A stretch of DNA of 64,000 nt from CAVZTX01 sp963778375 (GCA_963778375.1 CAVZTX010000024.1:62001-126000), one strand, 5' to 3'; shown: positions 8,201-17,469, counted from the first letter of the stretch. A program made the numbers and translations. Notes: generated by a model from the letters alone, not told the origin.

Positions 8201-8884
8201 ATGAACGATTCTGAAGGCTCTGAGTACGATAGGCTTTTTTATCCCTATCTATTCGAAGGAGGGAAGTCCAGCATAGAGGATGTGCTGGCGCAGGTACGCC
8301 ACTCGACACTCGAAAAGTGCCGCGAGGTGATAGAACTGCGCCGTGCAACGCTTGAAAGTTCCAGGGAACAGATCATTGCAGCAGGTCAGGCGATGGCGCG
8401 GGCCTTTGCAAAGGGAGCCACCCTATTCGCCTTTGGCAATGGAGGGAGTACCACCGACGCACAAGACCTGGTGGTCGAACTGATCGATCCACCCTTCCCG
8501 AACTGGTCTCCTCTCCCGGCAGTTGCACTTACCAATGATATTGCGGTGGTTACGGCGGTGGCAAACGATGTCGGCTTCGACAATGTCTATGCTCGCCAGG
8601 TCATCGCCTTCGGTCAACAAGGCGATATCGCCTTTGGTATCTCAACGAGCGGTAATTCAACCAATGTGCTGGTCGCCCTGGCACAGGCAAAGAAGCAAGG
8701 GTTGCTGACAGTAGGACTGGCCGGTTACGATGGCGGAAAGATGATGCATTCTCCAGCGGTAGATTTTTGCATCAACTCTCCAAGTGATCACATTCCGCGT
8801 ATCCAGGAGGCGCAGGCGACGGCCTACCACGCACTTGTGGAGGTCATCCACGCTCTGCTAAACAAAAAGGAGAATCACCGATGA
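8201..8884 (+). CDS. SIS-domain (GmhA-like) sugar isomerase/binding protein 2
   Basis: A 227-aa homologue of the SIS protein at 7187. Here the phosphosugar loop is intact: FAFGNGGSTTDAQDL (residues ~75-89) and ISTSGNSTNVL (~145-157), as in D-sedoheptulose-7-phosphate isomerases, and the C-terminus has QEAQATAYHALVE. So this copy, not the first, is the likelier sugar-phosphate binder. The two could form a heteromer. It ends overlapping hypD by 4 bases. Placement inside a hyp operon rather than with lipopolysaccharide genes argues against a GmhA role in heptose synthesis. Confidence 0.87.
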   Translation: MNDSEGSEYDRLFYPYLFEGGKSSIEDVLAQVRHSTLEKCREVIELRRATLESSREQIIAAGQAMARAFAKGATLFAFGNGGSTTDAQDLVVELIDPPFPNWSPLPAVALTNDIAVVTAVANDVGFDNVYARQVIAFGQQGDIAFGISTSGNSTNVLVALAQAKKQGLLTVGLAGYDGGKMMHSPAVDFCINSPSDHIPRIQEAQATAYHALVEVIHALLNKKENHR

Positions 8885-10086
8885 GCATGAAATATGTTGA
8901 CGAGTTCCGCGATGCAGACCTGGCAAAACGCATTTCCGCCGAGATTGGCAAAATAAGCGGCGGACAGCCTCTTAAATTGATGGAGGTCTGCGGTGGTCAC
9001 ACTCATACCATTTATAAGCACGGGATTGAGGATGTGCTGCCGCGCAACATTGATCTTGTGCATGGGCCTGGTTGTCCTGTATGTGTCCTACCAATGGGCC
9101 GTATCGATGATGCTATCTCCATCGCACGCATGGATGGAGTAATCTTCACAACCTTCGGCGATATGATGCGCGTACCAGGCTCCAAAGGCAGCCTGCTTGA
9201 TGCCAAGGCCGATGGAGCCGATGTGCGCTTCGTCTATTCTCCGCTCAATGCCTACAAGCTTGCTCGTGAGAATCCCGACCGTCAGGTGGTCTTCTTTGCC
9301 ATCGGTTTTGAAACGACCGCGCCCTCGACAGCCGTTACCCTCCTGCGGGCGAAGGCCGAAGGAATCAAGAATTTCTCGGTCTTCTGCAACCACGTCACCA
9401 TCATACCCGCTATCAAGGCAATCCTCGACTCGCCCGATCTGCGCCTGGATGGTTTTGTCGGTCCTGGCCATGTTAGCATGGTAATCGGCATGCGGCCTTA
9501 CAATTTCATCGCACGTGACCACCATAAGCCTGTTGTGATAGCCGGTTTTGAGCCGCTCGATATTATCCAGTCCGTCTACATGATCGTGAAGCAAATCAGC
9601 GAGGGCAAAGCAGAGGTTGATAACCAGTACAGCCGCATCGTGCGCCCAGAGGGCAACGTCAAGGCGCTCGAGGCAATGGCGCGCACAATGGAATTGCGCC
9701 CCTTCTTCGAGTGGCGCGGACTTGGCTTCATTACCCATAGCGCGTTGAAATTGCGTTCTGAGTACGCCGACTGGGATGCCGAGCTGCGCTACGAAGTGCC
9801 CGGTTTGCGTGTGGCCGATCCCAAGGCCTGCCAGTGCGGTGAGGTACTCAAGGGAGTCATCAAGCCCTGGGAGTGCAAGGTCTTTGGAACCGCCTGCACG
9901 CCAGAAACACCTATCGGTACCTGCATGGTTTCGCCAGAAGGGGCTTGCGCGGCCTACTACAGCTATGGCCGCTTCTCGATGGCCTCTGAGCGCAGCAACA
10001 TCACCATCCTTCCACTTGAAAGCGTCAAGGCGTCGAACCTGGCACCCGCAAGGGGTGCCACTACATCTCGTACTGAACTACCATAA
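8881..10086 (+). CDS. hypD: hydrogenase formation protein HypD
   Basis: HypD is the Fe-S scaffold on which Fe(CN)2CO is assembled with HypC and HypE. Key motifs are present: MEVCGGHTHT (residues 34-43), GPGCPVCVLP (62-71) and the C-terminal cysteine cluster ACQCGEVL…WECKVFG that holds the [4Fe-4S]. The protein is 401 aa because the last ~15 residues (from about base 10040) are encoded by a REP-like palindrome that replaced the original stop; the family normally ends near YYSYGRF…. Coupled to the SIS gene by ATGA. Confidence 0.95.
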   Translation: MSMKYVDEFRDADLAKRISAEIGKISGGQPLKLMEVCGGHTHTIYKHGIEDVLPRNIDLVHGPGCPVCVLPMGRIDDAISIARMDGVIFTTFGDMMRVPGSKGSLLDAKADGADVRFVYSPLNAYKLARENPDRQVVFFAIGFETTAPSTAVTLLRAKAEGIKNFSVFCNHVTIIPAIKAILDSPDLRLDGFVGPGHVSMVIGMRPYNFIARDHHKPVVIAGFEPLDIIQSVYMIVKQISEGKAEVDNQYSRIVRPEGNVKALEAMARTMELRPFFEWRGLGFITHSALKLRSEYADWDAELRYEVPGLRVADPKACQCGEVLKGVIKPWECKVFGTACTPETPIGTCMVSPEGACAAYYSYGRFSMASERSNITILPLESVKASNLAPARGATTSRTELP

Positions 10087-10190
10087 TCATAAAGGAAATA
10101 TTGAACTTGGCACCCACAAGGAGTATCACTACATCTCATACCGAACTACCATAATCACAGGAAATGTAGTGGCACCCCTTGCGGGTGCCA
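10035..10190. repeat. cluster of three REP-like palindromes, two in a 68-bp tandem duplication
   Basis: GGCACCC…GGGTGCC palindromes occur at 10041-10063 and, degenerate, at 10109-10133, each followed by CACTACATCTC/CACTACATCTCAT and GAACTACCATAATCA, so a unit of 68 bases is repeated. A third, inverted copy is at 10165-10190. The first copy supplies the hypD C-terminus and stop. Confidence 0.75.
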
Positions 10191-10232
10191 AGCTGACGGC
10201 ATGGGTGCCAGGCTGACAGCATGGGTGCCAGG
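10183..10232. repeat. 20-bp tandem repeat before hypE
   Basis: The unit GGGTGCCARGCTGACRGCAT occurs two and a half times with two differences, immediately before the hypE ribosome site. The third copy stops after GGGTGCCAGG. Confidence 0.75.
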
Positions 10233-10251
10233 TAAATTGGAGGGTATCTTT

Positions 10252-11364
10252 ATGGATGCATCTACCCCGCGCAATTCCGCGCAGGTTGACGACGTACTGA
10301 AGAAAATCGAACGCACAAGGCAGGCACGTCGCCATAAGTTCTATTTGCGTGACGAGAAGATCACACTCAGTCATGGTAGCGGCGGCAAAGCCACTCACAA
10401 CTTGATCGAGGGCGTTTTTGCGCCCGCCTTCTCGAACCCACTGCTCGACGCTATGGATGACGCGGCAACCTTCAGCATCAACGGAACAGGCCAGCGTCTA
10501 GCCTTCACCACCGACACCTACGTCGTCAGCCCACTGTTCTTTCCAGGTGGAGATATCGGAAAATTGGCAGTCCACGGCACGATCAACGACCTATCGATGG
10601 CCGGTGCGCAGCCCCTCTACCTCTCGGCAGGCTTTATCCTGGAGGAAGGCTTCCCAATCACCGATCTCCGCCGCATCGTCACATCGATGGCTACAGCAGC
10701 AAAAGAGGCAGGGGTGGCCATCGTCACCGGCGACACCAAAGTAGTGCAGCGCGGTAAAGCCGACGGTCTATTCATCAACACCGCGGGCATTGGCCTCCTT
10801 CGTACCACTTGGCAAATCGGGCAGACGCAGTTGCAGCCAGGCGACAAAATATTGTTGAGCGGCGCGGTTGGAGACCACGGCATTGCTATTATGATGGCCC
10901 GCGAATCGCTCGATATCGAAACCGACGTACAGAGCGACACCGCGCCCCTGCATACGCTGGTTGCCGCACTATTGGATGCCGTAGGCGATGGTGTACATTG
11001 CATGAAGGATCCCACGCGCGGAGGTGTGGCCACTGCGTTAAACGAGATGGCCCTCGGCTCCGAGGTTTCAGTTGCCCTCGATGAGCACGCCATCCCTGTC
11101 CATACCGAAGTACGCGGTGCCTGCGAGATTCTTGGCCTCGACCCACTGACAATCGCCAATGAGGGGAAGCTATTAGCAATCGTTGCCCCGGAGTCGGCAG
11201 AAACCGCCCTGGCAACCATGCGCGCACATCCCCTGGGACGTGAAGCCATGATCATCGGCTCAGTCCAGGCCGAACCCGCTGGTCTCGTCTTCCTGCGCAC
11301 CGACATCGGAGGTATGCGCGTACTGGATATGCTGGTCGGAGATCCACTGCCACGGATATGCTAA
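10252..11364 (+). CDS. hypE: hydrogenase expression/formation protein HypE
   Basis: Start set at ATG 10252 with GGAGGG 9 bases upstream; the in-frame ATG at 10201 lies in the 20-bp tandem repeat and has no ribosome site. HypE dehydrates the thiocarbamate on its own C-terminal cysteine to the thiocyanate that donates CN. Visible: LSHGSGGKATH (residues ~39-49), ATP-binding DDAATF and GDTKVV, MKDPTRGGVAT, and the invariant C-terminal PRIC. Length 370 aa includes ~35 extra N-terminal residues. Last gene of the hydrogenase run; a terminator follows. Confidence 0.95.
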   Translation: MDASTPRNSAQVDDVLKKIERTRQARRHKFYLRDEKITLSHGSGGKATHNLIEGVFAPAFSNPLLDAMDDAATFSINGTGQRLAFTTDTYVVSPLFFPGGDIGKLAVHGTINDLSMAGAQPLYLSAGFILEEGFPITDLRRIVTSMATAAKEAGVAIVTGDTKVVQRGKADGLFINTAGIGLLRTTWQIGQTQLQPGDKILLSGAVGDHGIAIMMARESLDIETDVQSDTAPLHTLVAALLDAVGDGVHCMKDPTRGGVATALNEMALGSEVSVALDEHAIPVHTEVRGACEILGLDPLTIANEGKLLAIVAPESAETALATMRAHPLGREAMIIGSVQAEPAGLVFLRTDIGGMRVLDMLVGDPLPRIC

Positions 11365-11402
11365 ATAAGACCTTCGAGTTCAGGAGAGAATAAGGGTAGA
11401 TC

Positions 11403-11437
11403 AAGGCTGTGAGCTTTATCAATCGCTTACAGCCTTT
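11403..11437 (+). terminator. rho-independent-type hairpin after hypE
   Basis: AAGGCTGTGAGC (11403-11414) pairs with GCTTACAGCCTT (11425-11436) across a 10-base loop, followed by TCTGCATTCTTT. One mismatch in a 12-bp stem. It closes the hydrogenase operon before the tRNA gene. Confidence 0.75.
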
Positions 11438-11480
11438 CTGCATTCTTTGCGCCAAAACCTTTTGAAAGTCAAAATTGCAC

Positions 11481-11509
11481 TTGACTTTTACCCCTCAATC
11501 AGCTATACT
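11481..11509 (+). promoter_or_regulatory. sigma-70-type promoter of tRNA-Gly
   Basis: TTGACT (11481-11486) and TATACT (11504-11509) are separated by 17 bases and lie 21 bases before the mature tRNA start. Confidence 0.75.
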
Positions 11510-11529
11510 CCACCTTGTCACCAACACGA

Positions 11530-11601
11530 GCGGGAGTAGCTCAGTGGTAGAGTTCTTGCTTCCCAAGCAAGCTGTCGCGGGTTCGAGTCCCGTCTCCCGC
11601 T
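11530..11601 (+). tRNA. tRNA-Gly (anticodon CCC)
   Basis: Full cloverleaf: acceptor GCGGGAG/CTCCCGC, D arm GCTC…GAGT, anticodon stem CTTGC/GCAAG with loop TTCCCAA (anticodon CCC), T arm GCGGG-TTCGAGT-CCCGT. The discriminator base is T and no CCA is encoded. Confidence 0.96.
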
Positions 11602-11659
11602 CCCAAAACTGAACCCCCTTTACTGACCCATTGCAAGCCGCTTCGTGGCAAGCGGCACT

Positions 11660-13594
11660 CTATGTAAACAGCGCCGCAACAGCCCCACATACCGACCGTG
11701 CAATAATCTGTCCATCTTCCAGAGTAGGCTGATCCTGAGTATAGACTGCTATGATATAGGTCTGCTGACCGTCCGTTACAATGCCGGACGAGTTCATATT
11801 CCACAGGCCATCAGGGCCGATCACCCATCCATCCTTCATCGCCACCGTCGCTCCTTGCAGGGCCGTATCTCCCACCCCCACCTGCTGATCCGGCTCGATG
11901 TTTTCCATCAGGGAAAGCGCCAGTTCGCGATCCTGCGCAGTCAGGATACTGCCCTGCTCCAGGCGCGTCAGCAAGTTGACCATGGTCATTGGGGTGATCA
12001 GGCTCCAGCCGAAGGCACCGGGATCGGGATCCAGGCCGCTGACGCCGATACGCTCCATGTAGCCTGCCAGCCCATCCGCCCCGCCGACTTCCCCATTGTA
12101 GAGCGCGTAAGCAGCGTCATTGTTCGAGTTCTCAATCATAGTGGTCAGCAGCCCCATCTCACCCGAATTCGGCTCGCGTCCCTCGTGCTCTGTAAAGTCG
12201 AGCAGGGTGAGCATGATCGGGACTTTGACCGAGCTTCCTGTGATGAACTCGGCATCAGCATTCCAGGTATAGTAGCGCCGGTGGGTCACGTCATAGACCG
12301 CGACCCCCACGTTCCCGCCTTCTCCGGCGAGATAGGTCGCCAGGTTGGGAGAGAGCACGTCGATGGAGGCTCTGCCTTGCACCTGTCCGGGCGAAGTGAA
12401 CGTGAGGGCAGAAGCATCCGCCCACCCTGTGAAGGTGCGATGCGGTGAAGTCCACTGCACCTGGTACCAGAGCCTCCCAGCCGACCAGGAGCTATTACCC
12501 GAGAGAGTCAGTGGGAACGCTTGTCCGATATGCGCCATCGCCTGGCCCATCCCTGGTGCACTCAAGAGCGCTGTGTCCTCCTGCGTCCATGCAGCCCGTC
12601 CAGCATCGGCCACGACTGGAGGTGGCCCGAGAGTGCGCAGGTAGGCTACCCCACTTTCCAGGCGCGAGACCGACGGCTGCTCAGATGAGGCATCCTGGGC
12701 GCTTTGATCAAGAACGACCGCGTCACTCCAGAACGCCTGGACCAGCATCCGGTGGACAATGCCATCCTTGACAACGGAAAAAGCGAGGGCCTCCGTGAGT
12801 GGATTGCCGAAATCAGTTTGCCACCCATCAGGCGCGACATCGGCACGCTGGATATAGCTCCAAATGGGGAGCGGAACCGTGTGGCCAAAGACCGTTCCAT
12901 TGCGCGTCCCTTCTCCAACAAAGACGCTCTGGCTATGAGTCCATCTAAAGGCGACAGGACCATCATCCAGCGGAGCCGGAACCATCGAAACTGAAGCGGT
13001 CGCCGCACGCAGATTGACGTATGTGAGGGAGCTGTCCCCGAAGACTGGCACCTGGCTTCCGACCCTCAATAACGCCTGAAGTACGGGCAGACGCAAGATG
13101 CCGGTACCCGGGTCCCGCGTGCCGATATGCATTAACGTGGCCAGCGGATCTGGAAATTCTCCCGTCTCATAGTGCTGCTTCGGCTGAGCCACCGGCATGA
13201 GCAGCGCTCCCAATTCAAAGAACTGGATCCACCCCTCTGTACTGAGGAATGCGGCCGTCAGCGGAACGCCGAGATTGGTAGCGCCACTTCTGCTGCGATA
13301 ATATCCCGCAAAGAGCGGGGAGACTGCCAGTTGCTGGGAGGTCGGTCCGGCCGGGAATAAGTCAAATGTTGGGGCCGTGGTCTGCCCATCACCATCCCAG
13401 GAGGATGCTTCATTTGCGGCGACTGAGCTGGGGGGTGCCGATCTGTACGGTGGAGCAGCCGGACGCTTGAAAGCGGCGGAACTAGAGGGCAGGAGCAGCG
13501 TTGTCCCGAGGACAAGTAGCACTGTAGTGGAAATTAAGATGGATTTCCTCAGGATGATTCCTGCCGGATGCCTTGTTTCCTGCTGTTGCTGCAT
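11660..13594 (-). CDS. secreted serine hydrolase, class A beta-lactamase fold
   Basis: A 644-aa exported protein. Residues ~16-41 form a signal peptide (VLLVLGTTLLLPSSSAA). The first ~400 residues are a family-less extracellular region, possibly for wall binding. The last ~200 residues carry the penicillin-recognition fold: TGSSVKVP (SxxK, Ser near residue 455), ENSNNDAA (SDN-like) and a KDG triad in place of KTG. Such proteins (PF13354) include beta-lactamases and D,D-peptidase relatives; without the Glu166 loop being assignable I call it a serine hydrolase only. It is a single gene, convergent with tRNA-Gly. Confidence 0.85.
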   Translation of the reverse strand: MQQQQETRHPAGIILRKSILISTTVLLVLGTTLLLPSSSAAFKRPAAPPYRSAPPSSVAANEASSWDGDGQTTAPTFDLFPAGPTSQQLAVSPLFAGYYRSRSGATNLGVPLTAAFLSTEGWIQFFELGALLMPVAQPKQHYETGEFPDPLATLMHIGTRDPGTGILRLPVLQALLRVGSQVPVFGDSSLTYVNLRAATASVSMVPAPLDDGPVAFRWTHSQSVFVGEGTRNGTVFGHTVPLPIWSYIQRADVAPDGWQTDFGNPLTEALAFSVVKDGIVHRMLVQAFWSDAVVLDQSAQDASSEQPSVSRLESGVAYLRTLGPPPVVADAGRAAWTQEDTALLSAPGMGQAMAHIGQAFPLTLSGNSSWSAGRLWYQVQWTSPHRTFTGWADASALTFTSPGQVQGRASIDVLSPNLATYLAGEGGNVGVAVYDVTHRRYYTWNADAEFITGSSVKVPIMLTLLDFTEHEGREPNSGEMGLLTTMIENSNNDAAYALYNGEVGGADGLAGYMERIGVSGLDPDPGAFGWSLITPMTMVNLLTRLEQGSILTAQDRELALSLMENIEPDQQVGVGDTALQGATVAMKDGWVIGPDGLWNMNSSGIVTDGQQTYIIAVYTQDQPTLEDGQIIARSVCGAVAALFT

Positions 13595-14297
13595 CCGCTC
13601 CCTCCTGTTGCTCTAATCACCAGTTCTTTTGCCTGCATCTAATCTGGCTACCCCGATTTTGCAATACTGGAAGTATACCATATGAGACGAGGTCACGCCT
13701 GAACCGACAACAAGTGGCCAGGTTGGCTATTAATCATCACATGAGCATTTCCATGGTATCGTACACCCCTCCATCCTCATCATTCCCTTTTGAGGAAGGA
13801 AGAATCGTGACATCTTCGACAAGCACCGTATCAAATATCTCTAAAAAAGCCATGCCCACAATGCTCTCGATTGTAAGCTCGCTACCCTCCACATCGCCTG
13901 ACAACACCTCTGAATATGTATCCGAACACTGGACGCGAACGTGTACGATACACATAACGTTCCCCTTTCCTCATTGTAGCCAATGCTGATTGCTACAGAT
14001 GAAATCAGACTATGCCGAAGATGATTGCTTCCACCATGAGAGGATAGTCACAGAAGTTGCCTTTGCTACTGCAAAACCTGTAAAATGAAACTGGTCGATG
14101 CGCCCCACAATTTGGAAATTCGCAGAACCCTCTCTATTTTAGAGTATGCCACACGAACTCATGAAAAAGAATAACATGTATAACAATCCCTTATCAACTT
14201 CATCAAGTTGCCAGTTGGAAACATCCGCACCAACGTTTCTTCGTATGTGGTAAAAATAAAGAAGCTGTATTTTAGGAAGTAAGAAAGGATGATAGTT
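13595..14297. other. gap between serine hydrolase and XRE regulator
   Basis: About 700 bases with one credible small gene (13737-13955, minus). The rest is A+T richer, has several short hydrophobic open frames without ribosome sites, and shows no tRNA, repeat or clear terminator. Promoters of the two divergent large genes must lie here. Confidence 0.5.
13737..13955 (-). CDS. small acidic hypothetical protein
   Basis: A 72-aa product starting MCIVHVRVQCSD, preceded on the minus strand by GGAAAGGGGAACGTT, a good ribosome site. Composition is acidic (many D/E) with a repeated hydrophobic pattern VGMAFLEIFDTVLVEDVTIL, suggesting a compact alpha/beta fold. I do not recognise a family. The opposite strand also has an open frame here (to 13989) but with no ribosome site, so I prefer the minus-strand gene. 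Confidence 0.5.
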   Translation of the reverse strand: MCIVHVRVQCSDTYSEVLSGDVEGSELTIESIVGMAFLEIFDTVLVEDVTILPSSKGNDEDGGVYDTMEMLM

Positions 14298-16680
14298 ATG
14301 ATAGCCCCCACGAATTTTCCTACGAACTTTCGCTTCCACGAGGCATCTGCCGAGCATGGAGGGCCACAGCAGAATCCCAAAGACCGAAAAAAAAACATGG
14401 GGAAGACTGGGAACACTGAGAAGAGGCTTCCACATAATCTTCTCTTACACAAGGCACGACAAGAGAGAGGATGGTCCCAGGAGAATCTCGCCGAATTGAT
14501 TGGCTCAACATCCGTGAATGTAAGCCGTTGGGAAAACGGCTCAACCTTTCCATCTCCCTATTATCGTCAGCGCCTCAGTGAGGTGTTTGGTAAAACACCT
14601 GCTCAGCTTGGCCTGTTACGACCATTACCATTACCGAGTGATTTCAAGGTAGTGAACATTCCTATCGTGCGTAATCCATTCTTTACGGGTCGTGGACAGA
14701 TAATGGACTTGCTTCATGAGCGGCTTTCGACTGAGAGGGTAGCTGCGCTAACCCAGGCTCAAGCCCAGGCCCTTTATGGGCTTGGTGGCATCGGCAAAAC
14801 GCAGACAGCGGCTGAATATGGCTTTCGCTACAGCGATGAGTATACCCATGTGTTCTGGACGCTCGCTGCAAGTCGTGAAACACTTATTGCTGACTTTGTG
14901 AAACTGGCTGAACTCCTCCATCTACCCGAAAAAGATCAACAGGATCAACAACAAGTTGTTGCCGCTGTCAAACGCTGGTTGGCTGCCAACGAAAACTGGC
15001 TGCTTGTCATGGACAATGCTGATGACCTTCCTATGGCGCAGGAGTTTCTACCCACAGGCCACAAAGGTTCTGTTTTGTTCACAACGCGTGCCCAGGCCTC
15101 AGGCGCAGTTGCTGCCAGTGTCGAAGTGGAGCGATTGATGGCGCAGGAAGGCGCTCTGTTACTCTTACGCTGGACTAAACGCCTGGATATGAATACTCCA
15201 CTCGACCAGGCGCAGAGCTGCTGATCGTGATGCTGCTGAACGCATTGTGGAGAAGATGGAAGGATTGCCGCTGGCCCTTGTGCAAGCTGGCGCATATATA
15301 GAGGAGACGGGTTGCAGCCTGGAAGATTACCTCAGCCTCTACGCGAGGCACCGCAAATACTTGCTTGAGCGTGGCAGTCGTTTCTTATTCGACCATCCGG
15401 ATACCGTGGCTACGACCTGGTCGCTCTCCTTTCAGGAGGTTGAGCGTCAGAGTCCCCTTGCTGGCGAGGTGCTGCGCTTCTGCGCCTTCCTAGCCGCTGA
15501 TGCCATCCCTGAAGAACTATTGACGCTTGGTGATGCGCAACTAGGAGATCCACTTGGGGCCCTAGCTCTCGACTCGCTCAAGCTCAACGAAGCCTTGGAG
15601 GTGCTGCGCAAGTACTCATTAGTGCGACGTGATACCAGTACACACACGCTGACCATCCACCGTCTTGTGCAGGCAGTACTCAGGGACAGCTTGGATCAGC
15701 AGACCCAACGCCTCTGGGCAGAACGAGTCGTCCGGACTGTCAACGCCGCCTTTCCCGAAGCCGATAATGGCGTTGGCGAGATGTACCACTATTACTTACA
15801 GTACTACATGCCCCATGTCCAGGAATGCGCGATGCTCATCGAACAGTATGAACTCCGCACCACAGAGGCGGCGCGGCTGCTCTATCAGGCTGGAATATTT
15901 TTGTATTTCTATGGCTTCTATCCGCAATCCCAATCCTTCCACGAGCTTGCCCTGGTGATCCGCGAGCAAGTGTTCGGGTCAGAGCATCCGGCTGTCGCAG
16001 AAAGTCTCAACTCCCTTGCTGTGTTCGCTCGTTTTCAGGGCAACAGCGAGCAAGCGGAAAGGTTACATCAGCAAGCACTTGCTATCCGTGAAAAGACGCT
16101 TGGACTCAACCATCCCTTGACTGCCCAAAGCCTCAACAACCTGGGGGTGCTCTACCGTACTCAGGGAAAGTATGAGCAAGCTGAGCCGTTTCTTAGTCAG
16201 GCACTCAATCTCAGCGAGCAAGCACTTGGATCTGAACATCCCGATACCTTGCTTGCTCTCATCAACATGGCGAAGCTTTATATCGAGCAGGGAAAGTACG
16301 AGCAGGCTGAGCCATTTGCGAAACAGGCTCTGGCAACCAGTAAACGAATCTTAGTGCCTGAGCACTACCTTATGGCTCAGAGTCTCAACCTGCAAGCAAG
16401 GCTAGCATATAAACAGGGAAAGTATGAGCAGGCCGAGACTTTTTGGAAGCAGACTGTTGCTATCGTTGAGAAAACATTTGGATCAAAACATCTCTCTACT
16501 GCTGAACGGCTCAACGACCTGGCTGAACTATATGCTGTGCAGGGTCGCTATACAGAGGCCGAGTCCCTATGCCAGAGGGCACTCAGCATTTGTGAGAAAA
16601 TCCTTGGTTCTAAGCACCCTGATACAGTTGCTGTTCATGAACATTTGAAGAAGATCCTGAGTAAAAGAGAGGCAGAGTAG
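14298..16680 (+). CDS. XRE HTH-NB-ARC-TPR regulator, split by a frameshift
   Basis: The N-terminus has an XRE helix-turn-helix (ARQERGWSQENLAELIGS…VSRWENG), then FFTGRGQIMDLL, an NB-ARC ATPase with P-loop YGLGGIGKTQTA and LLVMDNAD (Walker B), and the second half has at least five TPR units of the NB-ARC-TPR type (LNNLGVLYRTQGKYEQAEP). The first frame stops at TGA 15222-15224 after QAQSC; homologous sequence (DRDAAERIVEKMEGLPLAL) continues in the +1 frame to 16680, so one base is surplus near 15215-15221. Start: ATG 14298 is better placed behind AAAGGA than ATG 14289. Cytoplasmic ligand- or peptide-sensing regulator. The 3' end faces a secreted peptide gene across a shared hairpin. Confidence 0.85.
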
Positions 16681-16706
16681 GATATAGACGAGTATCCTAC
16701 TCCGCC
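16671..16706. terminator. bidirectional hairpin between regulator and peptide gene
   Basis: GGCAGAGTAGGATA (16671-16684) pairs with TATCCTACTCCGCC (16693-16706) with one mismatch and an 8-base loop. The regulator's stop codon lies inside the left arm. No long T-run, but the position between convergent genes and its duplication at 17330 support a terminator role. Confidence 0.65.
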
Positions 16707-16741
16707 TTCGCGTTGAGTTAGTCAACACTTACCGTTTTGCT

Positions 16742-16940
16742 CTAGCAGTCGTTGGCGCCGCCTCCGCAGGGCCACATAGGCTTGAAGGCAACCGACTTCC
16801 CACTCACGGATGAAACACTAACATGGTGGCTAGAAGCTGCGTTTGCCATTGATGCCGGCCCCATTGCTTGGAGGAAGAAGGACCCAGCGAGCGATACCCA
16901 GCAATGCGATGACCGCAAGGGAACATCGTATCCTTTTCAT
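16742..16940 (-). CDS. small secreted cysteine-containing peptide precursor (frameshifted)
   Basis: ATG at 16940 follows AAAAGGAG 8 bases upstream, a near-perfect ribosome site. The frame starts MKRIRCSLAVIALLGIA, a signal-peptide start, then must gain +1 near 16888-16894 to continue GSFFLQAMGPASMANA (end of signal peptide with an AxA site) and a mature region ending KSVAFKPMWPCGGGANDC at the TAG 16742-16744. Corrected length is 65 aa. Without the shift it would stop after ~36 residues. The gene is convergent with the XRE-NB-ARC-TPR regulator. A signalling or bacteriocin-like peptide is my inference; no family is recognised. A partial second copy of its end is at 17398-17463. Confidence 0.55.
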
Positions 16941-17299
16941 GAGATACTCCTTTTCTGTCTTCAAAAATTATCTCTTCGTTTCACCCGCTCCTACTTGTGG
17001 AGCGGTTCGCTCGCAATCGGTTGGGCCCTTACGATTACTGATTGGAGTCTACCTGAAGATGAAAGACAGATAAACACAATTCACCGGACATCTACGGTAC
17101 ATTGTCAGGACAGATAGGTTTATGTCTCCAAGTTGTAGGGAGAAAACGTTACATTACGGACTGAGTACGGGATATGCAAATCGAACTTAAAAGCCAGGAA
17201 GGTCGGCTGGAAGGGGATATGGTTAAGAGATGAGTTTGCCTAATGGATGATATCGTAGGAGCTTAATAATCATCCTGAAAGATTTCGGGTTGGCTATCG

Positions 17300-17463
17300 T
17301 TTGATTAGAATATTGAGTAAAAAAGAAGCGGAGCAGGATAGTATCTATTATCTTGCTCCGCCATGGCATTGAGTCAGTCAAAGCTCATCATGTTGATTTA
17401 GCAGTCGCCCGACCAGCCGCAAGGCAGTTGGATATGAAGGCAACCGACTGCTTCTGTTTTCAT
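17300..17463. pseudogene. degraded second copy of regulator end, hairpin and peptide end
   Basis: Bases 17311-17336 encode RILSKKEAE in the + direction, matching the regulator's C-terminal ILSKREAE at 16650-16680, with the stop mutated to CAG. The hairpin GGAGCAGGATA/TATCTTGCTCC follows at 17330-17340/17349-17359. On the minus strand 17398-17463 then matches the peptide gene's 3' end: 14 identical bases (GTCGGTTGCCTTCA) and the ending PCGWSGDC before TAA, against PCGGGANDC in the intact copy. So the whole regulator-terminator-peptide junction was duplicated and one copy has decayed. A 21-codon frame remains open, abutting the MFS gene, but it lacks a signal peptide. Confidence 0.6.
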
Positions 17464-17469
17464 AACTGC

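Noticed and set aside
14145..14252. 35-codon frame (MPHELMKKNN…) upstream of the XRE regulator, considered as a signal peptide gene
   Set aside because: No ribosome site and no hydrophobic signal segment.
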